A stretch of 64,000 nt of DNA, from the NCBI RefSeq assembly GCF_023205015.1, contig NZ_CP096258.1, forward strand, positions 3,782,001-3,846,000, given 5' to 3'. This DNA comes from Providencia rettgeri. GTDB lineage: Bacteria > Pseudomonadota > Gammaproteobacteria > Enterobacterales > Enterobacteriaceae. Shown here piece by piece: positions 52,158-60,383 of this stretch. Below the pieces are notes generated by a model. It was given only the letters and a program-made list of their open reading frames with translations, ran no database searches and was not told the origin of the DNA. The position numbers and the translations under genes were made by a program. Each line of letters starts with the position of its first letter. Within the stretch, counting starts at the first letter, position 1.

Positions 52158-53132
52158 ATGGTAAAAAATCACAGTTCAACACCGCATGATGCTGCATTTA
52201 AAGGGTTTATGTCCAAAATTGATAATGCACGTGATTTTTTTGATATTCACTTACCCAACCATATTAAGCAATTATGTGATTTCAAAACATTAGCAATAAC
52301 AAATTCATCTTTCATTGATAATCAGCTACGTACTCGTCTTTCGGATGTTCTCTACACTGTCGAGACACAGCAAGGTGAGGGGTATATTTATATGTTAGTT
52401 GAACATCAATCAACACCCGATAAACTAATGGGTTGGAGGATGATGCATTATGCGTTCCTTGCCATGAATCAGCACTTACAACAAGGTCATCGCGATTTAC
52501 CACTGGTTGTCCCAGTTTTATTTTATCATGGGAAAATAACCCCCTACCCATATGCTCAGCCGTGGACACACTGTTTTCCGTGGCCTGAAATTGCGTCAAA
52601 CTTATACAGTCAGCCATTTCCTCTCGTCGATATTACTGTTATTGATGACAATGAACTCGTGAACCATCGCAAAGTTGCCGTTATGGAACTCGCGATGAAA
52701 CATAGAGACCTAAGAGATAACATAGAAAAAATTACGCAATTACTAGCTGAAGCGATGAATCGAAACTATCATCATAGTGATGATATAATTACTATTTTCA
52801 ATTACTTATTTATTACTATGGATTCACCACATTTTGAAACAGTGGTCAATCAACTTATACACCAACTAGAAAATAACCAAGAGGATATCATGAACATCGC
52901 ACAACGATTAAAAAACCAAGGGTTACAAGAAGGCATTGATATCGGTGTAAATAGAGGCATTGATATCGGTGTAAATAGAGGCATTGATATCGGTGTAAAT
53001 AGGGGCATTGATATCGGAGCAAACAATAAACAATATGAAATTGCTCTTAAAGGCTTACAACTTGGTACAAGTATTGAACTTATCTGTCAACTTACAGGGC
53101 TAAGCTATCAGGAAGTATTAAACCTACGTTAA
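52158..53132 (+). CDS. Rpn-family recombination-promoting nuclease (YhgA-like)
   Basis: This 324-residue protein belongs to the Rpn/YhgA-like transposase_31 family, with a PD-(D/E)XK nuclease core at HDAAFKGFM, LRTRLSDVLYTVE and YIYMLVEHQST. E. coli Rpn proteins stimulate recA-independent recombination and are DNA endonucleases. Its C-terminal part carries four copies of GIDIGVNR-type units (residues 259-290), then a TGLSYQEVLNLR tail typical of the family. It lies between zntA and tusA, which are adjacent in E. coli, so it was gained here. An internal start at 52890 may give a separate small protein. Confidence 0.87.
   Translation: MVKNHSSTPHDAAFKGFMSKIDNARDFFDIHLPNHIKQLCDFKTLAITNSSFIDNQLRTRLSDVLYTVETQQGEGYIYMLVEHQSTPDKLMGWRMMHYAFLAMNQHLQQGHRDLPLVVPVLFYHGKITPYPYAQPWTHCFPWPEIASNLYSQPFPLVDITVIDDNELVNHRKVAVMELAMKHRDLRDNIEKITQLLAEAMNRNYHHSDDIITIFNYLFITMDSPHFETVVNQLIHQLENNQEDIMNIAQRLKNQGLQEGIDIGVNRGIDIGVNRGIDIGVNRGIDIGANNKQYEIALKGLQLGTSIELICQLTGLSYQEVLNLR
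52890..53132 (+). CDS. Putative small C-terminal Rpn protein from an internal start
   Basis: An in-frame ATG at 52890 within the Rpn gene has a good ribosome site (AGAGG, five bases upstream) and would encode 80 residues, MNIAQRLKNQGL followed by the GIDIGVNR repeats and the family tail. In E. coli, rpn genes express small C-terminal proteins from internal starts that block the full-length nuclease. The sequence evidence here is the ribosome site and conserved position; expression is not shown. Confidence 0.55.
   Translation: MNIAQRLKNQGLQEGIDIGVNRGIDIGVNRGIDIGVNRGIDIGANNKQYEIALKGLQLGTSIELICQLTGLSYQEVLNLR
52932..53027 (+). repeat. Four 24-bp tandem repeats in the Rpn gene
   Basis: Three near-identical 24-bp units (52932, 52956, 52980) and a diverged fourth (53004) encode GIDIGVNR repeats. 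The unit length is a multiple of three, so copy-number changes would keep the frame. Confidence 0.9.
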
Positions 53133-53184
53133 TCCCTACTTCTTGGCAAGAATTAACGTACAAAATGAAATTAGCTAATGACTA

Positions 53185-53433
53185 CTAGCTCGACTTTTTA
53201 CGCAACAAATAACGATACGGGGTATCATCAACCTCTACGGCTAATAAATCATGCTCCATAAAACGGCAAAAGCCCGGAATGTCGCGTGTGGTTGCTGGGT
53301 CATCCGCAATAATTAACAACGTTTCCCCATCTGCCATATTACGAACCGTTTTACGCACTAACATCACAGGCTCAGGGCAACGCAACCCAAGTGTGTCAAG
53401 GGTTTTAGTGGCATTATCAAAAGAATCAGACAT
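53185..53433 (-). CDS. tusA: Sulfur carrier protein TusA
   Basis: An 82-residue TusA/YhhP protein. TLGLRCPEPVMLVRKTVRN carries the catalytic cysteine C19 that takes sulfur from IscS and passes it to TusBCD in 2-thiouridine synthesis; the rest fits TusA closely. The ATG at 53433 gives the E. coli length; an in-frame start at 53520 adds 29 non-homologous residues. It is divergent from yhhQ, as in E. coli. Confidence 0.95.
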   Translation of the reverse strand: MSDSFDNATKTLDTLGLRCPEPVMLVRKTVRNMADGETLLIIADDPATTRDIPGFCRFMEHDLLAVEVDDTPYRYLLRKKSS

Positions 53434-53562
53434 TAAAAAACACTTCCAAAAGGGAACAATAAATTGATTATATAATAAAATAACATTCAATGAATGAACT
53501 GTTTTGCTTTTGTTGCGCAACAGGCGTATTATGCGCAGTTCCCAACTGTTGGGATGAATTTC

Positions 53563-53595
53563 ATGGGTTCCCTCACCCCATTGTCACTAAAAAGG
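53563..53595 (+). promoter_or_regulatory. PreQ1-I riboswitch upstream of yhhQ
   Basis: ATGGG (53563-53567) pairs with CCCAT (53577-53581) to form P1. The loop and A-rich tail run into AAAAAGG (53589-53595), whose GG can pair with the C-rich loop to form P2 of an H-type pseudoknot. The arrangement closely resembles the Thermoanaerobacter preQ1-I aptamer. The GG belongs to the ribosome site six bases before yhhQ, so ligand binding should block translation of a queuosine-precursor transporter. Confidence 0.8.
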
Positions 53596-53601
53596 TACAA
53601 T

Positions 53602-54270
53602 ATGTTTAATTTTACTGCGCAGCAAAAAGCCACTGCGTTAATTTGGCTTTCGTTGTTTCATATTTTAATTATTACTTCTAGTAACTACCTAGTGCAATTG
53701 CCGATTAATATTTTCGGTTTCCATACCACTTGGGGCGCATTTACTTTTCCATTTATTTTCTTAGCAACTGACTTAACCGTCCGTATTTATGGCGCACCGC
53801 TTGCACGTAAGATTATCACTGCAGTTATGCTACCCGCACTATTAATATCCTATGTAATTTCAGCGCTATTTTTCCAAGGGGAATGGCAAGGCTTTACCGC
53901 ATTATCTGAGTTTAACTTATTTGTCGCACGTATTGCCGCAGCAAGCTTTATGGCTTATGTGTTGGGTCAAATATTAGATGTCAGTGTTTTTAATCGATTA
54001 CGTCAAAATGCACGTTGGTATGTGGCTCCTGCTTGTGCCATGTTCTTTGGTAATTTAATTGATACTATCGCATTCTTCTTTATCGCATTTTTCCGTAGTA
54101 GCGACCCATTTATGGCCGCAAACTGGGTAGAGATTGCATTAGTTGACTATGTCTTCAAACTACTTATTTGTATGCTGTTTTTCTTACCAGCTTACGGTGT
54201 ACTTTTGAATTTTATTTTGAAATATTTCTTTGCAAACTCAGATAAAAAACAGTTAGTCAATCAACACTAA
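53602..54270 (+). CDS. yhhQ: Queuosine precursor (preQ0/preQ1) transporter YhhQ
   Basis: This 222-residue membrane protein belongs to the vitamin-uptake-like ECF/YhhQ family and matches E. coli YhhQ, which imports preQ0 and preQ1 for queuosine synthesis. FPFIFLATDLTVRIYG and FGNLIDTIAFFFIAFF are family motifs; about six membrane helices are present. The ATG at 53602 follows AAAGG and lies directly after the preQ1-I riboswitch. An in-frame start at 53494 would translate through the riboswitch and is rejected. Confidence 0.93.
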   Translation: MFNFTAQQKATALIWLSLFHILIITSSNYLVQLPINIFGFHTTWGAFTFPFIFLATDLTVRIYGAPLARKIITAVMLPALLISYVISALFFQGEWQGFTALSEFNLFVARIAAASFMAYVLGQILDVSVFNRLRQNARWYVAPACAMFFGNLIDTIAFFFIAFFRSSDPFMAANWVEIALVDYVFKLLICMLFFLPAYGVLLNFILKYFFANSDKKQLVNQH

Positions 54271-54273
54271 AAA

Positions 54274-54304
54274 CAAAAAAAGGAGATAGCTAAATGCTAT
54301 CTCC
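54274..54304 (-). terminator. Terminator between yhhQ and glpC
   Basis: GGAGATAGC (54282-54290) and GCTATCTCC (54296-54304) form a 9-bp stem with a five-base loop. On the minus strand it is followed by a T-run, so it ends the glpACB transcript, and it may serve yhhQ too. Confidence 0.85.
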
Positions 54305-54364
54305 AAATAAGTTTAACTGAGCTAAAACAAAAAATAACAACCCTACAATTTGATAAGTAATAGA

Positions 54365-55558
54365 TCACAAAGCTTTTGCTAGAAGTGAAATCGGGTGCTC
54401 ACACTTCTTACTCGTCGACATCTCAATCTGCCACTTACAAGTCTCGCAGTCTGTGATCACCATATCCGCGCCACTTTCTTCAATTTGGCGAAATAACCCT
54501 GCACCAATACCTTGAGAGACTTCATAGTTTTCTTTTTTGAAACCATAGGTTCCTGCGATACCACAACATTGTGAATCCAACACAATCAGTTCAACGCCGG
54601 GTACACGCTTAATTAACTCTAATGTGTAGGAAGTCCACCCCATTTTTTCCATATGGCATGGTGTGTGATAAGCCACTTTTAAAGGCGTATGTTTCAGTTT
54701 AAGTTCACGACCTTCTTCCAGTAAACGGTAGATATAACGTGTTGCAAGCTCGATGTTATCCCTCATTGCGGAAGTATCAACATCAAGGACATGCGTATAT
54801 TCATCACGGATGGTAAACGTACAGGTTGATGAAGTTGCAACAACAGGTACATGTTTTTCAAGGATAGTTTCTTGCAATGACTCTAAATTAACATTGGCTT
54901 GGCGCTTAGCCTGTTTCATAAAGCCATTGGCTATTAATGCCACACCACAACATTTTTCACGTTTAAGTAGCTGAACACCAATATTCATGCCGTTAAAGAC
55001 TTTAATTAAGTCTTTACCTAATTGAGGGTGGTTATAATTCACATAACAGCCATGGAAGAACGCAACTTGCTCTTCAAATTTAGCTTGTTCAGCGGCTTGT
55101 TTTGCATACCAACGGCGGAAAGTCCCAAACGAATATTTAGGTAATTCACGGCGGTGGTCTATTTTCAATGCTTTATCAAGGATTTGACGTACAGGTTTTA
55201 ACCCTGTAATGGTATTCACCACGGGTGCAAATGGTGTCGATAATGACCCCATTAAATCAGTATGGCTGAGAATTGCATCACGAATTTTAGGTTTTTGCTG
55301 GCTGTAAGTATTACGCGCACGAGCGATAATATCGCCAATTTTCACATCCGACGGGCAAGCCACTTCACAGCGCTTGCAGTTTGTACAATATTTAAGTGCC
55401 TCGTCATATAACATTGGGTCTTTTAAGCGCAAACGCTCACCATCAGGTCCTGCTTGCTTAGGACCAGGGTACAATGGATTGACCTTTGCAACCGGGCAGT
55501 AAGTGGTACACACCGTGCATTTAATACAGCTTTCAAAGCTTGCATCTTGAATACTCAT
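54365..55558 (-). CDS. glpC: Anaerobic glycerol-3-phosphate dehydrogenase subunit C
   Basis: A 397-residue iron-sulfur protein that anchors the GlpABC complex at the membrane and passes electrons to menaquinone. CIKCTVCTTYCPVAKVNP and CTNCKRCEVACPSDV bind two [4Fe-4S] clusters. CCGVA and CCGIAGTYG are the CCG-domain motifs of the HdrD/GlpC group. The length matches E. coli (396 aa). Its start overlaps the glpB stop by ATGA. Confidence 0.94.
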   Translation of the reverse strand: MSIQDASFESCIKCTVCTTYCPVAKVNPLYPGPKQAGPDGERLRLKDPMLYDEALKYCTNCKRCEVACPSDVKIGDIIARARNTYSQQKPKIRDAILSHTDLMGSLSTPFAPVVNTITGLKPVRQILDKALKIDHRRELPKYSFGTFRRWYAKQAAEQAKFEEQVAFFHGCYVNYNHPQLGKDLIKVFNGMNIGVQLLKREKCCGVALIANGFMKQAKRQANVNLESLQETILEKHVPVVATSSTCTFTIRDEYTHVLDVDTSAMRDNIELATRYIYRLLEEGRELKLKHTPLKVAYHTPCHMEKMGWTSYTLELIKRVPGVELIVLDSQCCGIAGTYGFKKENYEVSQGIGAGLFRQIEESGADMVITDCETCKWQIEMSTSKKCEHPISLLAKAL

Positions 55559-56850
55559 TGTGCCACCTCCACCTGCTGGGCTTTACTCTTAATCCGTTCA
55601 TTAATGATTTCATTAGCGGCATATAATGCGCTAATTATTGATACCCCCGCCCCACAACCTTGGGTGAGAGGGTCAAAACCGCCTAATACAGCGCCGGCGA
55701 CATAAAGGTTTGAAATAGCGTTGCCCTCTTTTTGAGCGCGCAATTTTTCATCGGTTTTCACACCAAAAGCCATATACGGTTGGGAAGCAAAAAACTCTTT
55801 GTTAGTCCATTTTGCACGTTCTGAAATTTCACACAGGTCCAATTGCATCAATGGTTCATACACACGATCGAACTCTGCCACCAATCCATTATTGAAAAAA
55901 CTCCCCGTTGCCAGAACAAAATGCTTAGCTTTTAAAGAGATATCACCATGATTACGAGTCTGGACAGATTCAATTCGGCCATCCACACAGTTTACCGCGG
56001 TGACTTTATCACCTGGCATCACTATGCCACCTTGACGCCGAAACTGACGCAATAACATTTCGTGTAAACGGATCCCCAATAAAGAAGGCGGAAGAGTCGG
56101 CAATAAAAATATAGGCTTACCTAAGCTCCTTTGTAACTCCTGTAAAGGTTCATCACTGTCGAGTCCGATACACGCTGGCATGAAAATCGCTTCTGCATCT
56201 GCGACCAACGGAGAGATTTCAGCCACCATTTGAGTCATGTTTTCTGGACGATCTAACCAACGAGCAACATTAATAGCTCTAAATTCGCTCGGGTTTTCTC
56301 TTAGTCTGTCTAATAAGGGTAAATGCACGTAGTGAGCTGTTGCTTGTAGCCCTTCACGTTGTAGCTCATCAGCCACCATCTGGGGTTGAAAATCCAAGAA
56401 ACCTTCGATACCAACCACCGCGATTTTGTTAGCATCCATTTTATGGTGCAAGCCGACAGTTGGAACCGATTTAGGACTAAGCCAAGTCATGCGTTTATGG
56501 CCTAGAGGGGTAATCCGATAGTGATTTTCCTCGCACGAACCTTTTAAATGAACACCTGCTTGCTGTAATATCGACTGAGCCACATGCGCTAACTCAGTAA
56601 CCTGCGTTTTTCCAATTAAACTATAAGGGTGTGCTGGCGACTGTTCCTTTAGCGCATCAAGCATTTCTAGTGGTTTTTCAGCCACTTGTCCATTTGGTAA
56701 ATGGGTTAATAAATCCAAGGAGCCTGATGAAAAATGTAATGCATTTTGCCCTGCACTAACAATTGCACAAGATAGCCCAGACTGAGTTAAGCGTATGCCG
56801 CTCATTAATCCAGCTAAACCGCCGCCCATGACTACTACATCATATTTCAT
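55555..56850 (-). CDS. glpB: Anaerobic glycerol-3-phosphate dehydrogenase subunit B
   Basis: A 431-residue FAD-binding-fold subunit with MKYDVVVMGGGLAGLMSGIRL at the N terminus and LYVAGAVLGGFDPLTQGCGAGVS near the end. It mediates electron flow between GlpA and GlpC. The ATG at 56850 follows GGAGG; a start at 56892 adds a basic, non-homologous stretch. It overlaps glpA by 11 bases and glpC by four. Confidence 0.93.
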   Translation of the reverse strand: MKYDVVVMGGGLAGLMSGIRLTQSGLSCAIVSAGQNALHFSSGSLDLLTHLPNGQVAEKPLEMLDALKEQSPAHPYSLIGKTQVTELAHVAQSILQQAGVHLKGSCEENHYRITPLGHKRMTWLSPKSVPTVGLHHKMDANKIAVVGIEGFLDFQPQMVADELQREGLQATAHYVHLPLLDRLRENPSEFRAINVARWLDRPENMTQMVAEISPLVADAEAIFMPACIGLDSDEPLQELQRSLGKPIFLLPTLPPSLLGIRLHEMLLRQFRRQGGIVMPGDKVTAVNCVDGRIESVQTRNHGDISLKAKHFVLATGSFFNNGLVAEFDRVYEPLMQLDLCEISERAKWTNKEFFASQPYMAFGVKTDEKLRAQKEGNAISNLYVAGAVLGGFDPLTQGCGAGVSIISALYAANEIINERIKSKAQQVEVAQ

Positions 56851-58495
56851 TGTCCGCCTCCTTCTGTGCATCCTTACCAAGTGTCGCTTCATTCATGCCA
56901 CATAACCCGTGATATACCCAGCTGGTAAATTCACTTTCACGCAATGCGTCACCCCAAGCAATTGGACGTACACCTTTCCAACGTTCATTCAGGAAGTGAC
57001 TTAATTGCTGCTCCGTTTCATGGGGCGTTGTGACATTAAAACGGTTGAGTAAGCCAGCTGCGCGGCATGCACATAGCTCACCTTGGCAAGTTCCCATCCC
57101 CACACGAGTACGGCGCCTTAAATCAAGTAAATTATTGACTGTTAATGAATTAACGGCATAGCGCACTTCACCCGCAGTAACGGCTTCACACTCACAAACT
57201 AAACTTTTATCGAGCCTATCCGCACTGAGAATTGCAGAAGCCCTGTCGCCATGGCGGTAAACCGCTGAACCACGAATAGGGGCTGGAATGGAAACAACAT
57301 TGCGTAAGGCTTCTTCTGCACTATGTTGCGAACCCGGTAGTTGCGCTTCTGCTGTTGTACATTTGGCACTGTAGCCTAATTTTTCACAAACTTTATCAGT
57401 AGCCCATTCCGCCATCAGGCGATATGTCATTAACTTACCACCAGTGATAGTGATAAACCCTTCTAAGCCATCGCGTTTAGCATGGTCTAACAACACAATA
57501 CCGCGGCTGACATTACGCCCTGATGGATCATCATCACTGGCAACTAATGGCCGAACACCGGCATATGCACGTAGAATGCGCGTTGTCGCGAGTGCAGGAG
57601 ACAGCATCGAACCTTCACGAATCAGAATATCCACCTCTTCAGGGGTGACATACATATTATCAATTTGGTCATATTCAATGTGCGTGGATGTGGTACCGAT
57701 CAGTGAAATGGTGTCGCCAGGCACAAGAATATCGGCATCAGCAGGCTTACGGCAGCGGTTTATCACCATGTTGTTCAAACGGTGACCTAAAATTAATAAT
57801 GCCCCTTTCGCAGGGAACATTTTAATTTTTAGTTCGCCATATTCTGCAATTTTTTGTCCCCAGATCCCGCCTGCATTGACGACAATTTCTGCGTAAATAT
57901 CATATTGTTTTTTAGCATGGTGATCATAAACCGTCACGCCACGTACCGTATCGCCATCACGAATCAAGCCAATAACTTCATGATAAGTTAATACTTTAGC
58001 GCCATGCTCTCTGGCATCTAACATATTTGCAGCAGTCAAACGGAATGGGTCAACCGTACCATCAGGAACACGAACCGCACCGATGAGATGTGGGTTAACA
58101 GAAGGTTCAAGACGAATTGCCTCTTTAGGGTCAATCGCAGTCGCATCAATACCCGCCGCTTGGCAGGCCGTAATGAATTGCTGCTGATATTCTAAGCTGT
58201 CTTCAGGGAGAGTAATAAACAAACCGTCCGTTCGTTCAATACAATGATGTGCGATACGCTTTAAAATTTTGTTCTCTTCGATACATTCTCTGGCAGATTC
58301 ACCATCGGTGACGGCATAACGCGCGCCACTATGCAATAATCCATGGTTACGACCTGTTGCGCCAGTCGCAATATCATGCCTTTCGAGTAAAACGGTTCTT
58401 AGACCTCGGCGAGCGCAGTCACGAGCGACTCCTGCACCTGTTGCGCCACCACCGATAATGATGACATCCGTTTCAGTCACAGATGAGCCATTCAT
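56840..58495 (-). CDS. glpA: Anaerobic glycerol-3-phosphate dehydrogenase subunit A
   Basis: This 551-residue catalytic subunit oxidises glycerol-3-phosphate to dihydroxyacetone phosphate under anaerobic conditions. TDVIIIGGGATGAGVARDCARRGL is the FAD motif and GATGRNHGLLHSGARYAV is a GlpA/GlpD signature. The C-terminal BFD-like domain (CECEAVTAGEV, GTCQGELCAC) carries the cysteines for a [2Fe-2S] cluster. It is divergent from glpT, as in E. coli, with the regulatory region between them. Confidence 0.95.
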   Translation of the reverse strand: MNGSSVTETDVIIIGGGATGAGVARDCARRGLRTVLLERHDIATGATGRNHGLLHSGARYAVTDGESARECIEENKILKRIAHHCIERTDGLFITLPEDSLEYQQQFITACQAAGIDATAIDPKEAIRLEPSVNPHLIGAVRVPDGTVDPFRLTAANMLDAREHGAKVLTYHEVIGLIRDGDTVRGVTVYDHHAKKQYDIYAEIVVNAGGIWGQKIAEYGELKIKMFPAKGALLILGHRLNNMVINRCRKPADADILVPGDTISLIGTTSTHIEYDQIDNMYVTPEEVDILIREGSMLSPALATTRILRAYAGVRPLVASDDDPSGRNVSRGIVLLDHAKRDGLEGFITITGGKLMTYRLMAEWATDKVCEKLGYSAKCTTAEAQLPGSQHSAEEALRNVVSIPAPIRGSAVYRHGDRASAILSADRLDKSLVCECEAVTAGEVRYAVNSLTVNNLLDLRRRTRVGMGTCQGELCACRAAGLLNRFNVTTPHETEQQLSHFLNERWKGVRPIAWGDALRESEFTSWVYHGLCGMNEATLGKDAQKEADNEI

Positions 58496-58603
58496 GTCGC
58501 ATTCCTCACATTAATAAACGTTTCTATAATAAATAAGTATAGGTTCTATTTTTATAATCTATTATTAAATATAGTCCAGAAACGCGATCAATGTTTGATA
58601 AGG

Positions 58604-58617
58604 AACAAAAACGAAAG
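58604..58617. promoter_or_regulatory. Candidate GlpR half-operator (glpA side)
   Basis: AACAAAAACGAAAG is the exact reverse complement of the 14-mer at 58832-58845. The AACGAAA core resembles GlpR operator half-sites. Confidence 0.4.
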
Positions 58618-58653
58618 CATTTAATGCGTATTTAGTGTTCAAAAGAACAAAAT

Positions 58654-58669
58654 CGTGATGAGAATCACA
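58654..58669. promoter_or_regulatory. CRP-binding site in the glpA-glpT region
   Basis: CGTGATGAGAATCACA matches the CRP consensus TGTGA-N6-TCACA at nine of ten half-site bases with the correct spacing. It lies in the divergent region where E. coli has CRP sites for glpACB and glpTQ. Confidence 0.75.
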
Positions 58670-58831
58670 AAATAATTAACATTTCCAGTTCCATTCTATT
58701 CACAAATGTCATTTACTATGCAACTTCATAAACAAAATCAATAATTGTGCGTTGGATTACAGATAAATTGTTTTTTAACGACTACAATTTAGAGCAATTA
58801 AGAAAACAAAGACTCTTAAATTACTCGATTA

Positions 58832-58845
58832 CTTTCGTTTTTGTT
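58832..58845. promoter_or_regulatory. Candidate GlpR half-operator (glpT side)
   Basis: CTTTCGTTTTTGTT is the inverted partner of 58604-58617. It is 86 bp from the glpT start codon, so it lies near the expected promoter. Confidence 0.4.
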
Positions 58846-58931
58846 ACTTCACCAATAATAAACACTCAATATTTCTCTGAGATAGAGAAATGGAAGTGTA
58901 AATAAAAATTAGCATGCCATCGGAGGCGTAT

Positions 58932-60281
58932 ATGTTAAGCATTTTTAAACCAGCACCTCATATAGAGAGGCTGCCAGCGGATAAGATAGATCCTGTCTAT
59001 CGTAAGCTTCGTTGGCAGATCTTCATGGGTATTTTCTTTGGTTACGCAGCGTATTATCTAGTCCGAAAGAACTTTGCGTTAGCGATGCCATATCTTGTTG
59101 AACAAGGTTTCTCTAAAGGTGACCTTGGTTTTGCATTATCAGGGATCTCAATTGCTTACGGATTTTCTAAATTTATCATGGGGTCGTTTTCCGACCGTGC
59201 AAATCCGCGCTATTTCTTACCCGCAGGTTTGATTCTCGCCTCCGCAGTGATGTTAATCATGGGCTTCGTACCATGGGCAACATCAAGCATCATGGTCATG
59301 TTCGTATTACTGTTCCTTTGTGGTTGGTTCCAAGGTATGGGTTGGCCTCCTTGTGGACGTACCATGGTTCACTGGTGGTCACAAAAAGAACGTGGCGGTA
59401 TCGTTTCGGTTTGGAACTGTGCGCACAACGTCGGTGGTGGTATCCCGCCATTACTGTTCATGTTAGGTATGGCATGGTTTAACGACTGGAAAGCTGCGCT
59501 GTATATGCCTGCATTGGCTGCTATTCTTGTTGCAATCATTGCATTTGCGTTAATGCGCGACACCCCACAATCTTGTGGTCTTCCTCCAATTAAAGAGTAC
59601 AAAAACGACTATCCAACTGACTATAAAGCATCAGATGAGCAAGAGTTAACTGCAAAAGAAATCTTCATGAAGTATGTTTTCCCTAACAAACTATTATGGA
59701 TGATTGCGATTGCGAACGTGTTCGTTTACTTACTGCGTTATGGTGTTTTGGACTGGTCTCCAACTTACCTGCGTGAAGTTAAACACTTCGCAATGGACAA
59801 ATCTTCATGGGCTTACTTCTTATATGAATACGCAGGTATCCCAGGTACGTTACTGTGTGGTTGGATGTCGGATAAAGTCTTCCGTGGTAACCGTGGAGCC
59901 ACTGGTGTGTTCTTCATGGTTCTGGTAACCATTGCAACTATCGTATTCTGGATGAACCCAGCGGGTAACCCAAATGTTGATATGGCATGTATGTTGATCA
60001 TCGGTTTCCTAATCTATGGTCCTGTTATGTTGATTGGTTTGCACGCCCTTGAACTTGCACCGAAAAAAGCAGCAGGTACAGCCGCAGGATTCACAGGCTT
60101 GTTCGGCTACCTCGGTGGTTCTGTAGCAGCAAGTGCTATCGTTGGTTATACCGTAGACTACTTCGGTTGGGACGGTGGCTTCGCTGTCATGATCGGTGGT
60201 TCAGCATTAGCGGTTGTTCTACTGTTTATCGTCATGTTGAGCGAAAGCAAACATAAACGTGAATTAGCAAACTCACAATAA
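58932..60281 (+). CDS. glpT: Glycerol-3-phosphate transporter
   Basis: A 449-residue MFS antiporter that exchanges glycerol-3-phosphate for phosphate. The N terminus MLSIFKPAPHIERLPADKIDPVYRKLRWQIF is nearly that of E. coli GlpT; GYAAYYLVRKNFALAMPYL carries the substrate-binding arginine, and GLFGYLGGSVAASAIVGYTVD follows near the end. The ATG at 58932 follows GGAGG; an in-frame methionine at 58914 precedes that ribosome site. It is followed by glpQ. Confidence 0.96.
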   Translation: MLSIFKPAPHIERLPADKIDPVYRKLRWQIFMGIFFGYAAYYLVRKNFALAMPYLVEQGFSKGDLGFALSGISIAYGFSKFIMGSFSDRANPRYFLPAGLILASAVMLIMGFVPWATSSIMVMFVLLFLCGWFQGMGWPPCGRTMVHWWSQKERGGIVSVWNCAHNVGGGIPPLLFMLGMAWFNDWKAALYMPALAAILVAIIAFALMRDTPQSCGLPPIKEYKNDYPTDYKASDEQELTAKEIFMKYVFPNKLLWMIAIANVFVYLLRYGVLDWSPTYLREVKHFAMDKSSWAYFLYEYAGIPGTLLCGWMSDKVFRGNRGATGVFFMVLVTIATIVFWMNPAGNPNVDMACMLIIGFLIYGPVMLIGLHALELAPKKAAGTAAGFTGLFGYLGGSVAASAIVGYTVDYFGWDGGFAVMIGGSALAVVLLFIVMLSESKHKRELANSQ

Positions 60282-60383
60282 ACATTCATCAAATGTTCAT
60301 TGTTAATCGCTAGACTCGTGGGCTATATCAAAAATGATGTAGCCCATTTTTTTACCCAAATAAAGTGCCAAGGAGATATAATC

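Larger units (their letters stand above)
58496..58931. other. Divergent glpA-glpT regulatory region
   Basis: A 436-bp AT-rich gap without a gene. It carries a good CRP site and two oppositely oriented 14-bp elements described separately, in line with the GlpR/CRP/FNR-controlled divergent promoters of E. coli. Confidence 0.7.

Noticed and set aside
53494..53601. An N-terminal extension of yhhQ
   Set aside because: The extension has no similarity to the family and overlaps the preQ1-I riboswitch and the ribosome site for the ATG at 53602.
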